NCBI RefSeq assembly: GCF_016612995.1
Contig: NZ_JAEOAH010000004.1
Location: 1 to 64,000, forward strand
Reading direction: 5' to 3'
DNA length: 64,000 bases
DNA from: Viridibacillus soli
GTDB lineage: Bacteria; Bacillota; Bacilli; Bacillales_A; Planococcaceae
Shown here: in pieces, positions 56,461 through 64,000 of the stretch
Position numbering within the stretch: position 1 is the first letter of the stretch
How the letters are laid out: each line of letters opens with the position of its first letter
Program-made: the position numbers and the translations under genes
The notes under the pieces: model-generated
What the model was told of the DNA's origin: nothing
Databases searched by the model: none
Seen by the model: only the letters and a program-made list of their open reading frames with translations

Positions 56461-56567
56461 ATCGACAAATTGCTTAAAATGGATGAATACTGTCGAAAAT
56501 CATAGATTCTCTATGGCTACATACTCATTTTTTTAAGAATAAAAGGTATTCATAGGAAAAAGTCGAA
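56461..56567 (+). promoter_or_regulatory. Candidate Spo0A-binding 0A boxes upstream of spo0A
   Basis: TGTCGAA at 56491-56497 matches the 0A box TGNCGAA exactly. ATCGACA at 56461-56467 (reverse strand, one mismatch) and AGTCGAA at 56561-56567 (one mismatch) are weaker. This fits the known autoregulation of spo0A. A sigma-H promoter is expected but I could not place it securely in this 352-bp gap. Confidence 0.6.
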
Positions 56568-56664
56568 TTATCCACTTTGTATCAAAAGCGAGTTTGCATA
56601 TATTGATCGTGTCGGTTTTGATTATGTTTAACGAAAGCGAATCACAAAGGAGGAAATAATAATA

Positions 56665-57456
56665 ATGCAAAAAGTAAAAGTTGCAATTGCAGATGATAAT
56701 CGAGAGCTTGTACGTACATTAGAGATGTATCTACAAAATAACCCAGAAATTGAAGTCATCGGAACGGCTCCTAACGGTAAACTTTGTTTGAAAATGTTAG
56801 AGGAGCAAGTGCCAGATGTTCTATTATTAGATATTATCATGCCTCACCTGGATGGTTTAGCGGTTTTAGAAGTTATGCATGAAAACGAAATTTATAACGA
56901 TGTTCAAGTGATCATGTTAACGGCATTCGGCCAGGAAGATGTTATGAAGCAAGCGGTAGATTTAGGTGCCTCTTATTTTATGCTTAAGCCTTTCGAATTT
57001 GATCGCCTTGTTGCAAAAGTATTACAATGTGCGGGTCATAAAACAGAAAAACCAAAACGTGTAAGCATTCTACAAGGTTCGCACCCGCAACAACTCGACC
57101 AACGTCAGCTAGATGCGACAATTACGGGTATTATTAAAGAAATCGGTGTACCTGCTCATATTAAAGGGTATGCATACTTAAGAGAAGCCATTCAAATGGT
57201 GTATATGGATGTCGAGTTACTTGGGTCGATTACAAAGATTTTATATCCTGATATCGCAAAAAAATTCGATACGACATCGTCTCGTGTTGAACGTGCGATT
57301 CGCCATGCGATTGAAGTCGCTTGGAATAGAGGAAACTATGAATCTATCTCTAAAATGTTCGGCTATACAGTTCATCATCTAAAGAGCAAACCAACTAATA
57401 GCGAATTCATCGCAATGATTGCCGATAAAATTCGTATTGAAATGGTTGCTGTTTGA
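56665..57456 (+). CDS. spo0A: Stage 0 sporulation response regulator Spo0A
   Basis: The product is 263 aa. The N-terminal receiver has ADDNRELV, phosphoacceptor Asp in [12 protein letters not shown] (about 56), the Thr in VIMLTAFGQ and Lys in MLKPFEFD. The C-terminal DNA-binding domain has the trans-activation helices with [20 protein letters not shown] and ISKMFGYTV. It is the master regulator of sporulation entry. AAAGGAGGAA precedes the ATG. It appears fully intact. Confidence 0.97.
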   Translation: MQKVKVAIADDNRELVRTLEMYLQNNPEIEVIGTAPNGKLCLKMLEEQVPDVLLLDIIMPHLDGLAVLEVMHENEIYNDVQVIMLTAFGQEDVMKQAVDLGASYFMLKPFEFDRLVAKVLQCAGHKTEKPKRVSILQGSHPQQLDQRQLDATITGIIKEIGVPAHIKGYAYLREAIQMVYMDVELLGSITKILYPDIAKKFDTTSSRVERAIRHAIEVAWNRGNYESISKMFGYTVHHLKSKPTNSEFIAMIADKIRIEMVAV

Positions 57457-57636
57457 AAGGGCTAGTACATTGATATATCAAGGTTTTAAAGTAGTTGTCA
57501 GTTGTCAGACTGCAAAATTATTTACCGATAAACTACCTAATTGAACCTATAATTAACTGAATATAAGCGTGTAAATACTAACGCACTTTCATTTGTTGAG
57601 TTTACAAAAATTCGATGAAGTTGGAGGTGTGTTTTT

Positions 57637-58224
57637 TTGCGTTCAAGAGAGAGAAATATTACAGAATTCGATTTACAGTTAGATAGTTTCATGCTGCATT
57701 GTGATGCTAAATATTTATCGCCAAAGATATTAAAAAGCTTTGAGCAGACAGTAACATTATTCGGCAATTATCTAAAACAAGAATTAAAAATTGAAGATGC
57801 TGCAAAGGTTAAATCATCACATATAAGGCAGTATATTAAGTATTTGAGAAATAGGGGTAAATACACTGTATCAGCTTCAGAAAAGGCTTTAGAGATTAAC
57901 TATCCAAATAGACGTGAAGATTATCAAAAGCCGATGAGTGATGTCACAATAGCCAATTACACGAGAAATATGAAGATATTCTTTAATTTTTTGAAAATGG
58001 AACGAGAAATTGTTGGAAATTCAGTGAGTACAGTTGAAAAAATTAAGCTAAAACGGAAACAAAAACAGTTACTATCACCTGAAGAAATTAAATTGGTGTT
58101 AAGGACGTATAATCTCACTAAATTTCACGAATACCGAACATGGACACAGTTGCGTTTGATTATAGATACAGGTTTCAGAGCGACTGATGTTTTACGTAGT
58201 AAAATGGCTAGTCCCAAACACTAA
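57637..58224 (+). pseudogene. Tyrosine recombinase, 3'-truncated
   Basis: TTG 57637 follows GGAGGTG. The 195-codon frame has a complete N-terminal core-binding domain (helices about residues 15-130) and the first part of the catalytic domain, LSPEEIKLVLRTYNL ... LRLIIDTGFRATDVL, including the first catalytic Arg. It then ends in unrelated residues SKMASPKH. The remaining catalytic His, Arg and Tyr are missing, so the enzyme is inactive. It probably marks an old integration event behind spo0A. The sequence just after (58225-58400) is not recognisable. Confidence 0.8.
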
Positions 58225-58416
58225 CAACTCGGGAGATCCCCTCGTAGCAAATAATATGAGGAGGGGTAATAGGGGGAATATGATGTTTGACAGAGGGATT
58301 TGCCCGATTATGCCGTACTCACCCCGGCCGAACACCGTATAATTTTTATATAAATTATAAATATTTGAAACTTTTTTATAACAATTCATCTCTAATGAGT
58401 GAAAGGAGGTCAGTAC

Positions 58417-58962
58417 ATGAATGGAAGAAAACTCGTAAAAAAGGCGATTAAGGGAAATAAAGAAGCCTTTGAAGAACTTCTTGTCATACATAGCAATCAA
58501 TTGTATCGCACTGCTTTTATATATGTAGGAAATCGTGAAGATGCACTGGATATAGTTCAAGAAACAGCTTACAAAGGGCTTTTATCAGTTGGACAATTAA
58601 AAAATGAGGAATTTTTCTTAACATGGCTAACAAAGATTCTTATTCATTGTGCTTTTGATGTGATGAAAAAGAAAAAGAAAGAAAAACCACTAGAAAAAAT
58701 AAATGAACTTTCATCTGCGAAATTAGAAAAAAGAGATGAGCATTTAGATTTAGTGAACGCTATTAACCTGTTAAAAAAACCATATCGAAGTGCTGTTATT
58801 CTTTTTTACTTTCAAGATCTTCCAATTAGAGAAGTGTCGAAAATAATGAACGTGCCTGAAAATACAGTGAAAACATACCTTCATCGAGGAAAGAATCAGT
58901 TAAAAAAACTGTTAAGGGGGTTTGCGTACAATGGAGAAGAAACAATTCCAAGAAGAGTATGA
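58417..58962 (+). CDS. ECF RNA polymerase sigma factor
   Basis: ATG 58417 follows GAAAGGAGGT; a GTG at 58399 lies ahead of that site. The product is 181 aa. Region 2 has EAFEELLVIHSNQLYRTAFI and DALDIVQETAYKGLL (-10 recognition), and region 4 has PYRSAVILFYFQDLPIREVS and VPENTVKTYLHRGKNQLKKL (-35 recognition). It is like sigma-V/sigma-W-type factors responding to envelope stress. Overlap with the anti-sigma gene (32 nt) indicates a paired unit. Confidence 0.92.
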   Translation: MNGRKLVKKAIKGNKEAFEELLVIHSNQLYRTAFIYVGNREDALDIVQETAYKGLLSVGQLKNEEFFLTWLTKILIHCAFDVMKKKKKEKPLEKINELSSAKLEKRDEHLDLVNAINLLKKPYRSAVILFYFQDLPIREVSKIMNVPENTVKTYLHRGKNQLKKLLRGFAYNGEETIPRRV

Positions 58963-60295
58963 AAAGATTGAGGTACCAAAAGAGGATGTATTAAAGGCTA
59001 TACAGACTGGAATAAGACGCGCAAGTTCTATTGAGAAACCAAAAAGAAATAAAAAATATTTGAAATCTTATATTTTGTCAGCAACAGCAGCTATTTTAAT
59101 TTCCTCTAGTTTTATTTTTCCTTCAATGTCACATGTTATGGCTAAAATACCCTTACTAGCAAAAGTATATGTAAACTTTAATGACTTAGTTGGAAGAAAT
59201 TTAGCATCGCAACAATTAATAACCCAATTAAATGAAACGGCCAGTAATAAAGGTATAGATGTATCTATTACGAGTGCTTATTATGATGGGGCAGTTATTG
59301 GTGTTACCTTTAACGTGAAAGGTAACGTTAAAACAGATCAGGATGGTCAGCTTATGGGTTTTTATGAAATATTTGATGGTAAGGAAGGTATTGCAGATAG
59401 TAAAGAAATCGTATATATGGTGCCTTCAGGGGAAGGTTATTCAGGTCATATCCAGCTAAATTATCCAAAATCAGAATTACCGCCTGATACTACTTTCCCT
59501 CTTGAATTCAAGAGTATAGGAGAAAGTGAAGGGGTTTGGAAATTTAATGTACCGATTAATCAATTACCATTTGAAACAATAAAAACTAATGAAGAAAGTA
59601 GTAACAGTGACGCAAACGTAAAGATTCATTTTGATTCTATTATTGAAGGGGAAGCTTCAACCGCAATTAATTACACAGCGATTTTTCCAAGTGAAGGAAA
59701 ACACGATCAAGTAAGATTAGAGGTTTTTGACGACCAAGGAAAGGAAATTCCTTTGTTGTCAGATGGTATTGATTTAGAAACTAATAAATCAGAAAACCAG
59801 ATAACTGTAAAAGGAAGAACTATCATTCCTCAATCTTTAAAAGAAGAAACAAGTTATTTGGAAATCCAACCAAAAGTGGCAGTGCATGAAAAGAATCAAT
59901 TTGTTACATTGGAGCATCAAACTCCCATTGAAATAAGTTCTGATCGACAAAATCTATCCGTAACAGTGGAAAAAATCACTTTAAAGGAACAGAATTTCAT
60001 CGTCGATTTCCAAGTTAACCATGGAGATATGAGAAATTGGAATCTCATGTTTTTTAAGGACTTTGCAAGGAACGATATAGCACTTGTGAAAGAATCAGAA
60101 AAAGAAATTTATGAAGAACCCATGAAACATTCAATTGAAGTATTAGATGAGGATGATTTACGTTTTAGAAGCACATTTGATATTGGCACAGTAAGTGATT
60201 TTAGTAAGGATAATTATGTTATAAGAGTGAATTTAGACTCACTTAGTTCGAATATTCCAGTTGAATTAGACTCGGTAAAAATTGATTTAAATTAA
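58931..60295 (+). CDS. Anti-sigma factor, DUF4179 type
   Basis: ATG 58931 follows AAGGGGG with about 10-nt spacing, giving 454 aa. A cytosolic N-terminal part of about 45 residues precedes one membrane helix (YILSATAAILISSSFIFPSM), then a long extracellular domain: a DUF4179-like repeat (GIDVSITSAYYDGAVIGVTF) and further beta-rich segments. Such proteins bind their ECF sigma partner and release it on an outside signal. The start overlaps the sigma gene by 32 nt. Confidence 0.85.
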   Translation: MEKKQFQEEYEKIEVPKEDVLKAIQTGIRRASSIEKPKRNKKYLKSYILSATAAILISSSFIFPSMSHVMAKIPLLAKVYVNFNDLVGRNLASQQLITQLNETASNKGIDVSITSAYYDGAVIGVTFNVKGNVKTDQDGQLMGFYEIFDGKEGIADSKEIVYMVPSGEGYSGHIQLNYPKSELPPDTTFPLEFKSIGESEGVWKFNVPINQLPFETIKTNEESSNSDANVKIHFDSIIEGEASTAINYTAIFPSEGKHDQVRLEVFDDQGKEIPLLSDGIDLETNKSENQITVKGRTIIPQSLKEETSYLEIQPKVAVHEKNQFVTLEHQTPIEISSDRQNLSVTVEKITLKEQNFIVDFQVNHGDMRNWNLMFFKDFARNDIALVKESEKEIYEEPMKHSIEVLDEDDLRFRSTFDIGTVSDFSKDNYVIRVNLDSLSSNIPVELDSVKIDLN

Positions 60296-60865
60296 ATCTT
60301 AATCATGTATGAGCTATTACCAAAAGGAACATTCTATAAACTCATTGTTAAATTACACAAAAACATATAGTTTGTCTTTTTGAGAACGGTTCAACTAAAC
60401 GTTTGTTACAATAATAAAGTTACTTCTATGTAGATGGTACGATTATCCTGCAATAAAAATGAGATGAGGGGGGTTTTTCTCTTCTTTTCATTCTTCTTAG
60501 CGCAAAAAGAGGACAGCTGAATGATTTTATTAAAAGTCAAGTAAATGTTTATAAAGCTCTATAACTTAAGTAATTCAATACAATGTCACACATTATATAG
60601 GGTTAAAAGGAGAGGATAGATGAACAGGGGGATTACCTGCTTACATCTATCCTTTTCAGATTGATGTTGAAAGACAAAAAAAGTCGGGAACTAAAAACTC
60701 GATCCATTAGCTGTGGGTCGAGTCTTTTATTACACTAAATAATTTAATGATGTTTTTTCCTAATAATTGTTAATTGTGTTAATATAATAAAAAAAGATTA
60801 ATAAAGCATTAGTGATTGGTTTGTTAATTCCGATATATATATAAGTAATTTTGTCTATTATGTGG
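60296..60865. other. Gap with two hairpins
   Basis: AGGATAGATG (60613-60622) pairs with CATCTATCCT (60644-60653), and ACTCGATCC (60697-60705) pairs with GGGTCGAGT (60715-60723) followed by TCTTTTAT; either could end the sigma/anti-sigma transcript. No gene is supported. Confidence 0.6.
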
Positions 60866-60901
60866 TTCCGTCAGAAATATGCGGATTTAAAACGTTAAGC
60901 A
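60866..60901. repeat. Direct repeat, left copy, flanking the CPCC/GNAT unit
   Basis: It contains CCGTCAGAAATATGCGGATT and AAAACGTTAAGCA. It matches 62217-62252 at 32 of 36 positions in the same orientation. A stem TTCTTCAACT to AGTTGAAGAA follows at about 60935-60970. Confidence 0.75.
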
Positions 60902-61018
60902 CTTAAAGTTACCAAACGACGCTTTGGGAGCTTTATTCTTCAACTAACGCAGCAATTCAGTTGAAGAAGGATATGCTAAAATAAAGTTATGAAATAATTA
61001 GTAATTTAGGAGATAATT

Positions 61019-61274
61019 ATGAAAAAATATACCTGTCCTTGTTATGGTTTTAAAACATTTTCGGAAAAAAACGGTAGTTATGAAATTTGTACGGTATGTT
61101 TTTGGCAAGATGATGCTGTAATGAATGCTAATCCAGATTATTGGGGGTGGTGCTAATGATGTATGTTTAAGGCAGGCACAAAAGGACGCGCCGCTTGTCG
61201 GCGCTTCGCCCTTGCCCTTGGGGACGGGAACGGCGTTACGGGCAGATGCAGCGAATTTATATTTTCGGAAGTAG
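61019..61274 (+). pseudogene. CPCC-type cysteine-rich protein with frameshift and foreign tail
   Basis: ATG 61019 follows TTTAGGAG. The first 45 codons read MKKYTCPCYGFKTFSEKNGS, then YEICTVCFWQDD and DYWGWC, stopping at 61156. Skipping one base in the G5 run at 61143-61147 restores WGGANDVCLRQAQKD, the expected continuation of CPCC family proteins. Beyond this the frame runs into a GC-rich stretch (PLVGASPLPLGTGTALRADA) and stops at 61272-61274. So there is both a +1 frameshift and an apparent junction with unrelated DNA. Confidence 0.65.
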
Positions 61275-61283
61275 GGAAGAAAA

Positions 61284-61823
61284 ATGATTGAATTAAGAAA
61301 AATTACCCACGATAATTTTGAGGCAGTGTTGAAGTTAAGCATAACAGACGAGCAGAAAGGAAATGTGGATTCCAGCATATATTGTTTGGCTAAAGCCTAT
61401 GTAAAGATACTCAACGACGAAAAACCTCCTATGATCTTCGCTATATGCAACAATGATGAAGTCATAGGATATGTCGATATTGGATTTTTCGAACTGGCGG
61501 AAAGTGCATTTTTATGTGAAAAATATGGAGATAAATCTACTTATGGACTTAATCGCTTTATGATTGATAAAAAGCATCAAGGCAAAGGATTTGGCAAACA
61601 AGCAATGATGAAAGTTATTGATTACATAAAGTCGTTTCCACAAGGAAAAGCCGATGCAGTTGCTACATCATATTGGATGGTAAACGAAGCCGTCCGGAAG
61701 TTGTTTGCGTCTGTCGGTTTCGTTGAAACAGGAGCGATATGGGACGGACAAACAGGGGGTAATTGGAATGCAGAAAGAAAAGATATAGAGTATGCAGAAG
61801 TAGGTGCCAGACTCGGATTATAA
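61284..61823 (+). CDS. GNAT-family N-acetyltransferase
   Basis: The product is 179 aa. AGGGAAGAA precedes the ATG. It begins MIELRKITHDNFEAVLKLSI. The acetyl-CoA pyrophosphate loop is KKHQGKGFGKQAMMKVIDYI (about residue 95), and NEAVRKLFASVGFVETG (about 140) is the fourth motif. It resembles spermidine/diamine-type acetyltransferases, but the substrate is not known. It lies between two direct repeats with GC-rich flanks, suggesting recent transfer. Confidence 0.88.
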   Translation: MIELRKITHDNFEAVLKLSITDEQKGNVDSSIYCLAKAYVKILNDEKPPMIFAICNNDEVIGYVDIGFFELAESAFLCEKYGDKSTYGLNRFMIDKKHQGKGFGKQAMMKVIDYIKSFPQGKADAVATSYWMVNEAVRKLFASVGFVETGAIWDGQTGGNWNAERKDIEYAEVGARLGL

Positions 61824-62216
61824 AGCTAACAATTTGAATAGTGCATCGTACAGTATAAGACCAACTATGCGAAGTCAATAGCAAAAATGCAAAAAGAAAG
61901 CACAACATTAGCCGTGCAAAAAAGTTTACTGAAATGGCGCGTTATATATGTGTTGGGTGAATGCTCTTTCCTGACTAAGGGTACCGTACCGCTTTATTAT
62001 TCCTCTTTACCGCTGTTCTTTTCCTCTTGTAGGGGGATTTCTCCTTCTGTTAGCGTCTCTTTTCATTGGGACGTTGTGCTTTTGTTTACGGACGTATTTG
62101 GGGTAGTTTTATTTGTTGTATTCTCCATTGCAGGGGCGGGTTTATGCGCTTTTTTATATGTGTACACGTGGCTCTGTTGAGGCTTACTGCCGACAATGGA
62201 TTTTATGTAAACGGGG
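61824..62216. other. Gap inside the repeat-flanked unit
   Basis: A 97-codon frame (61887-62180) is open but has no ribosome site and low-complexity hydrophobic content, so I do not call it. The stretch includes GGTACCGTACC and pyrimidine-rich sequence. Nothing else is recognised. Confidence 0.45.
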
Positions 62217-62252
62217 TCCCGTCAGATTTATGCGGATTTACAACGTTAAGCA
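62217..62252. repeat. Direct repeat, right copy
   Basis: It contains CCGTCAGATTTATGCGGATT and ACAACGTTAAGCA, matching 60866-60901 with four mismatches. The two copies are 1.35 kb apart. Confidence 0.75.
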
Positions 62253-62275
62253 ACGAATGTTCCCAAATAAACCTT

Positions 62276-62326
62276 AAACAACCGATGCCTACTTCTTTAA
62301 CTTAAAAAAGTAGGCATCGGTTGTTT
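62276..62326. terminator. Strong bidirectional terminator
   Basis: AAACAACCGATGCCTACTT (62276-62294) pairs perfectly with AAGTAGGCATCGGTTGTTT (62308-62326). Confidence 0.9.
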
Positions 62327-62355
62327 ATATATGAATTTTAATTCTCAATTTTATA

Positions 62356-62733
62356 CTACAAAGTTTTGATAAAATCATTTAATTGAAGAGGTGTTATTGT
62401 TCCTTGATGGAAATAAAGTTGCCATCTTCCATCAATAAATTTCCATATTGAACTACGCAGTGTGTTTCTATTTCTTGTTGTATCTACAAGAAAATATGTA
62501 GATAATGTTAAATCATTAGATAAAGGATAAATTTCATAGTTATGTATCTTCATTTCTGCCAATACAACACCAGTTTCCAAACATTCTTTTTTATCATACA
62601 TATAGCCAGAACTGCCTATTTCAAAAAAATCCGCAGATAAAATCTCATCAAGCCTTTCTCTACTCATCCTTACTTCTAAACCTGTATGGCTTTCTTCTAA
62701 ACTTTGTAAATGTTCTTTCAAATTTTTCAACAT
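62356..62733 (-). CDS. NTF2-like protein (DUF4440/SnoaL type)
   Basis: The product is 125 aa. It begins with a helical segment (LKEHLQSLEESHTGLEVRMS), then LDEILSADFFEIGSSGYMYDK, LTLSTYFLVDT and IWKFIDGRWQLYFHQGT, the cone-shaped alpha-beta fold of DUF4440. GGTGG lies upstream of the start. It could be an enzyme or binding protein; the pocket residues do not identify the ligand. It is monocistronic with terminators on both sides. Confidence 0.82.
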   Translation of the reverse strand: MLKNLKEHLQSLEESHTGLEVRMSRERLDEILSADFFEIGSSGYMYDKKECLETGVVLAEMKIHNYEIYPLSNDLTLSTYFLVDTTRNRNTLRSSIWKFIDGRWQLYFHQGTITPLQLNDFIKTL

Positions 62734-63242
62734 ACATATACCACCACCTTTATTTACATTTAATTTCTATATTATTTAATTAAAATCCTCTAAAATTATT
62801 GTAGAAATATATATATTTTGTATGTTGTATTTCAAATAAAATTTTATTAATTCGTCATACATAAAACGTTCCCAAATGTAAGTTTGGTAATACACGAAAA
62901 AGCGACAAACGTTGTTAAATCAACATTTGTCGCTTTTTTAGTGGAACATTATTTATACATACTTTTATGCACGTTTCTACAAAGCTAGTCGCAGCAACAA
63001 GTTGAGCGTGTTTTGGTGCTGGCTGCGTTCATTATGATGTTGCATAGAATCGTGCATATTTTTAACGTTTCTTAACGTTCAAAATTTCCAAAATACAGGC
63101 TGTACCCCTATACAAATAAAAAGTTTGATTATAAAGTTTGATTATATATAATCAAACCCAAAACCTCTAAATATAAGGTCTAATTTTATTTTATTATATT
63201 ATTTACCCTATATTAATTATAATTAGGAGGCTTTTTAACGAT
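62734..63242. other. Gap with a bidirectional terminator
   Basis: AAAAAGCGACAAACGTTG (62897-62914) pairs with CAACATTTGTCGCTTTTT (62921-62938), one G-T or mismatch. A short direct repeat AAGTTTGATTATA occurs twice near 63121-63145. At about 62868 the words AAAACGTTCCCAAAT resemble sequence after the 62217 repeat. No gene is seen. Confidence 0.7.
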
Positions 63243-64000
63243 TTAACTGGTACTATATTTTTTATGTTTGAATTGAACACGAAGTGATAGGAACCACATG
63301 ATTAATTTATATATAGCAAAACCAAACATAGCACCTAATGTATTTAAGATGACATCATCAATGTCTGCCATGCCAATTTGAAGTGCAAATTGAATTGTTT
63401 CAATACAAAAGCTAGTTATAAATGCGATGGTAACTACGCTTGTTAATTTTTTGCAACGTTTAAACAAGAAGGGTAAAAGTAGTCCTAATGGTAGTAAAAC
63501 AATGAAATTACCAACAAGATTATTAACCGCAATGCTTGTGTTCATATGTTCAGCCTTTAGATAAAGAACAATCGTTTTAAATGGGATAAAATTTACGTTT
63601 TGTTCCCAAACGCTAAAATCAAAAAATGCTTTTTCAGTAGCTAATGTATCTTGTGTTCTTACATAAGAATTGAAAGGGAAATCAAATGACTGATAATTTA
63701 ATATACGTGTGATTAAACGCTGAATTAAAAGTATCCAAGAAAACGCAAAACTATATAAAATAAAGCCAATCAATGCAAACTTATGTAACCATCCGTACAA
63801 AGGGTCCACCACTTGCTGAAAGCTCAATTTCAAAACATTTGTTTGACCAAATGTTTGAATAGCTTTATTTGTCGCACTTTTTTCTTCATGCCCATTAGCT
63901 AACAGCACTTCATAAGAAGTATATAGATGGTCACGCATTTCATCTGCAATCTCTTGTTTTTCCTGTGGGCTACAAGTAAGAGTAGTGGTTATTTCATGAA
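63243..64000 (-). CDS. VanZ-like membrane protein with permease prefix domain (start beyond the right edge)
   Basis: The frame stays open past an internal ATG at 63938 to the window end, reading TCSPQEKQEIADEMRDHLYT, so the N-terminus lies outside. The first part (DEMRDHLYTSYEVLLANGHE, then AIQTFGQTN) is a permease prefix domain 1. Five membrane segments follow, with the VanZ pattern NFIPFKTIV, NLVGNFIVLLPLGLLLPFL, and FCIETIQFALQIGMADIDDV. VanZ relatives include teicoplanin-resistance proteins, but the role here is unknown. Confidence 0.85.
   Translation of the reverse strand, partial: HEITTTLTCSPQEKQEIADEMRDHLYTSYEVLLANGHEEKSATNKAIQTFGQTNVLKLSFQQVVDPLYGWLHKFALIGFILYSFAFSWILLIQRLITRILNYQSFDFPFNSYVRTQDTLATEKAFFDFSVWEQNVNFIPFKTIVLYLKAEHMNTSIAVNNLVGNFIVLLPLGLLLPFLFKRCKKLTSVVTIAFITSFCIETIQFALQIGMADIDDVILNTLGAMFGFAIYKLIMWFLSLRVQFKHKKYSTS

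Noticed and set aside
58366-58400. ECF-type promoter (TGAAAC) autoregulating the sigma gene
   Set aside because: The implied start of transcription would fall on the ribosome-binding site, and no convincing -10 lies 16-17 bp downstream.
61887-62180. 97-codon hydrophobic ORF
   Set aside because: There is no ribosome site, the amino acid content looks like translated pyrimidine-rich DNA, and a second frame overlaps it with equal merit.
61824-62252. Integron attC-like site after the GNAT gene
   Set aside because: GTTAAGC and GTTGGGT fit the GTTRRRY core, but no matching inverted core at proper distance is found, and no integron integrase is present.
1-64000. CRISPR arrays, tRNA or rRNA genes
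   Set aside because: No regularly spaced identical repeats with unique spacers, and no tRNA or rRNA sequence was recognised anywhere in the window.

Overview
The window looks like a low-GC, spore-lineage Bacillota chromosome, most likely Planococcaceae (Lysinibacillus/Solibacillus-like). The gene order follows the Bacillus subtilis yqg-yqh-yqi block closely: pst operon, yqzCD, rpmG, yqgN, yqgQ, an LtaS paralogue, yqgU, yqgX, DUF2626, comG operon, aroK, gcv operon, yqhL, lipM, yqhQ, yqhR, aroQ, yqhT, efp, spoIIIA, accBC, yqhY, nusB, folD, xseAB, ispA, dxs, yqxC, argR, recN, spoIVB, spo0A. Names rest on family recognition plus this synteny; no database search was run.

Layout. 1-2.3 kb: the edge of an IS4-type element, then a secreted protein and an anchored protein. 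2.5-7.1 kb: PhoP-box-driven pstSCAB-phoU with a hairpin between pstS and pstC. 7.2-14.0 kb: housekeeping and envelope genes. 14.0-18.0 kb: an accessory stretch with tandem repeats, orphan terminators and two broken genes. 18.0-23.7 kb: DUF2626, a regulator, comGA-GG and aroK. 23.8-28.0 kb: glycine riboswitch and gcvT-gcvPA-gcvPB. 28.2-31.3 kb: an AAA ATPase, a rhodanese and lipM. 31.4-34.5 kb: a B12-dependent ribonucleotide reductase gene split by a group I intron and preceded by paired NrdR boxes. 34.5-36.3 kb: decayed fragments and a MITE-like element. 36.4-40.0 kb: yqhQ to efp. 40.1-43.2 kb: a second MITE-like copy followed by a reduced spoIIIA operon. 43.4-57.5 kb: a conserved block ending in spo0A. 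57.6-64.0 kb: an accessory tail with a truncated integrase, an ECF sigma/anti-sigma pair, a direct-repeat-flanked CPCC/GNAT unit, an NTF2-like protein and a VanZ-like protein.

How the genes work together. The pst operon imports phosphate. comG builds the DNA-uptake pseudopilus. The gcv genes plus lipM and the rhodanese serve the glycine cleavage and lipoate systems. accBC supply malonyl-CoA, folD and the cyclo-ligase serve one-carbon metabolism, and ispA and dxs serve isoprenoid synthesis. spo0A, spoIVB and spoIIIAC-AE/AG/AH are sporulation genes.

The most striking points are the 477-nt group I intron in nrdJ, with a visible P1 pairing and an apparently non-G 3' end, and the eroded spoIIIA locus. 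In that locus AA and AB are missing exactly where a MITE-like repeat sits, AC has no ATG/GTG/TTG start, AE lacks its N-terminal export region, and AF is absent or reduced to a 49-residue ORF. At least two families of intergenic GC-rich palindromic repeats and several homopolymer frameshifts add to the picture of ongoing gene decay.
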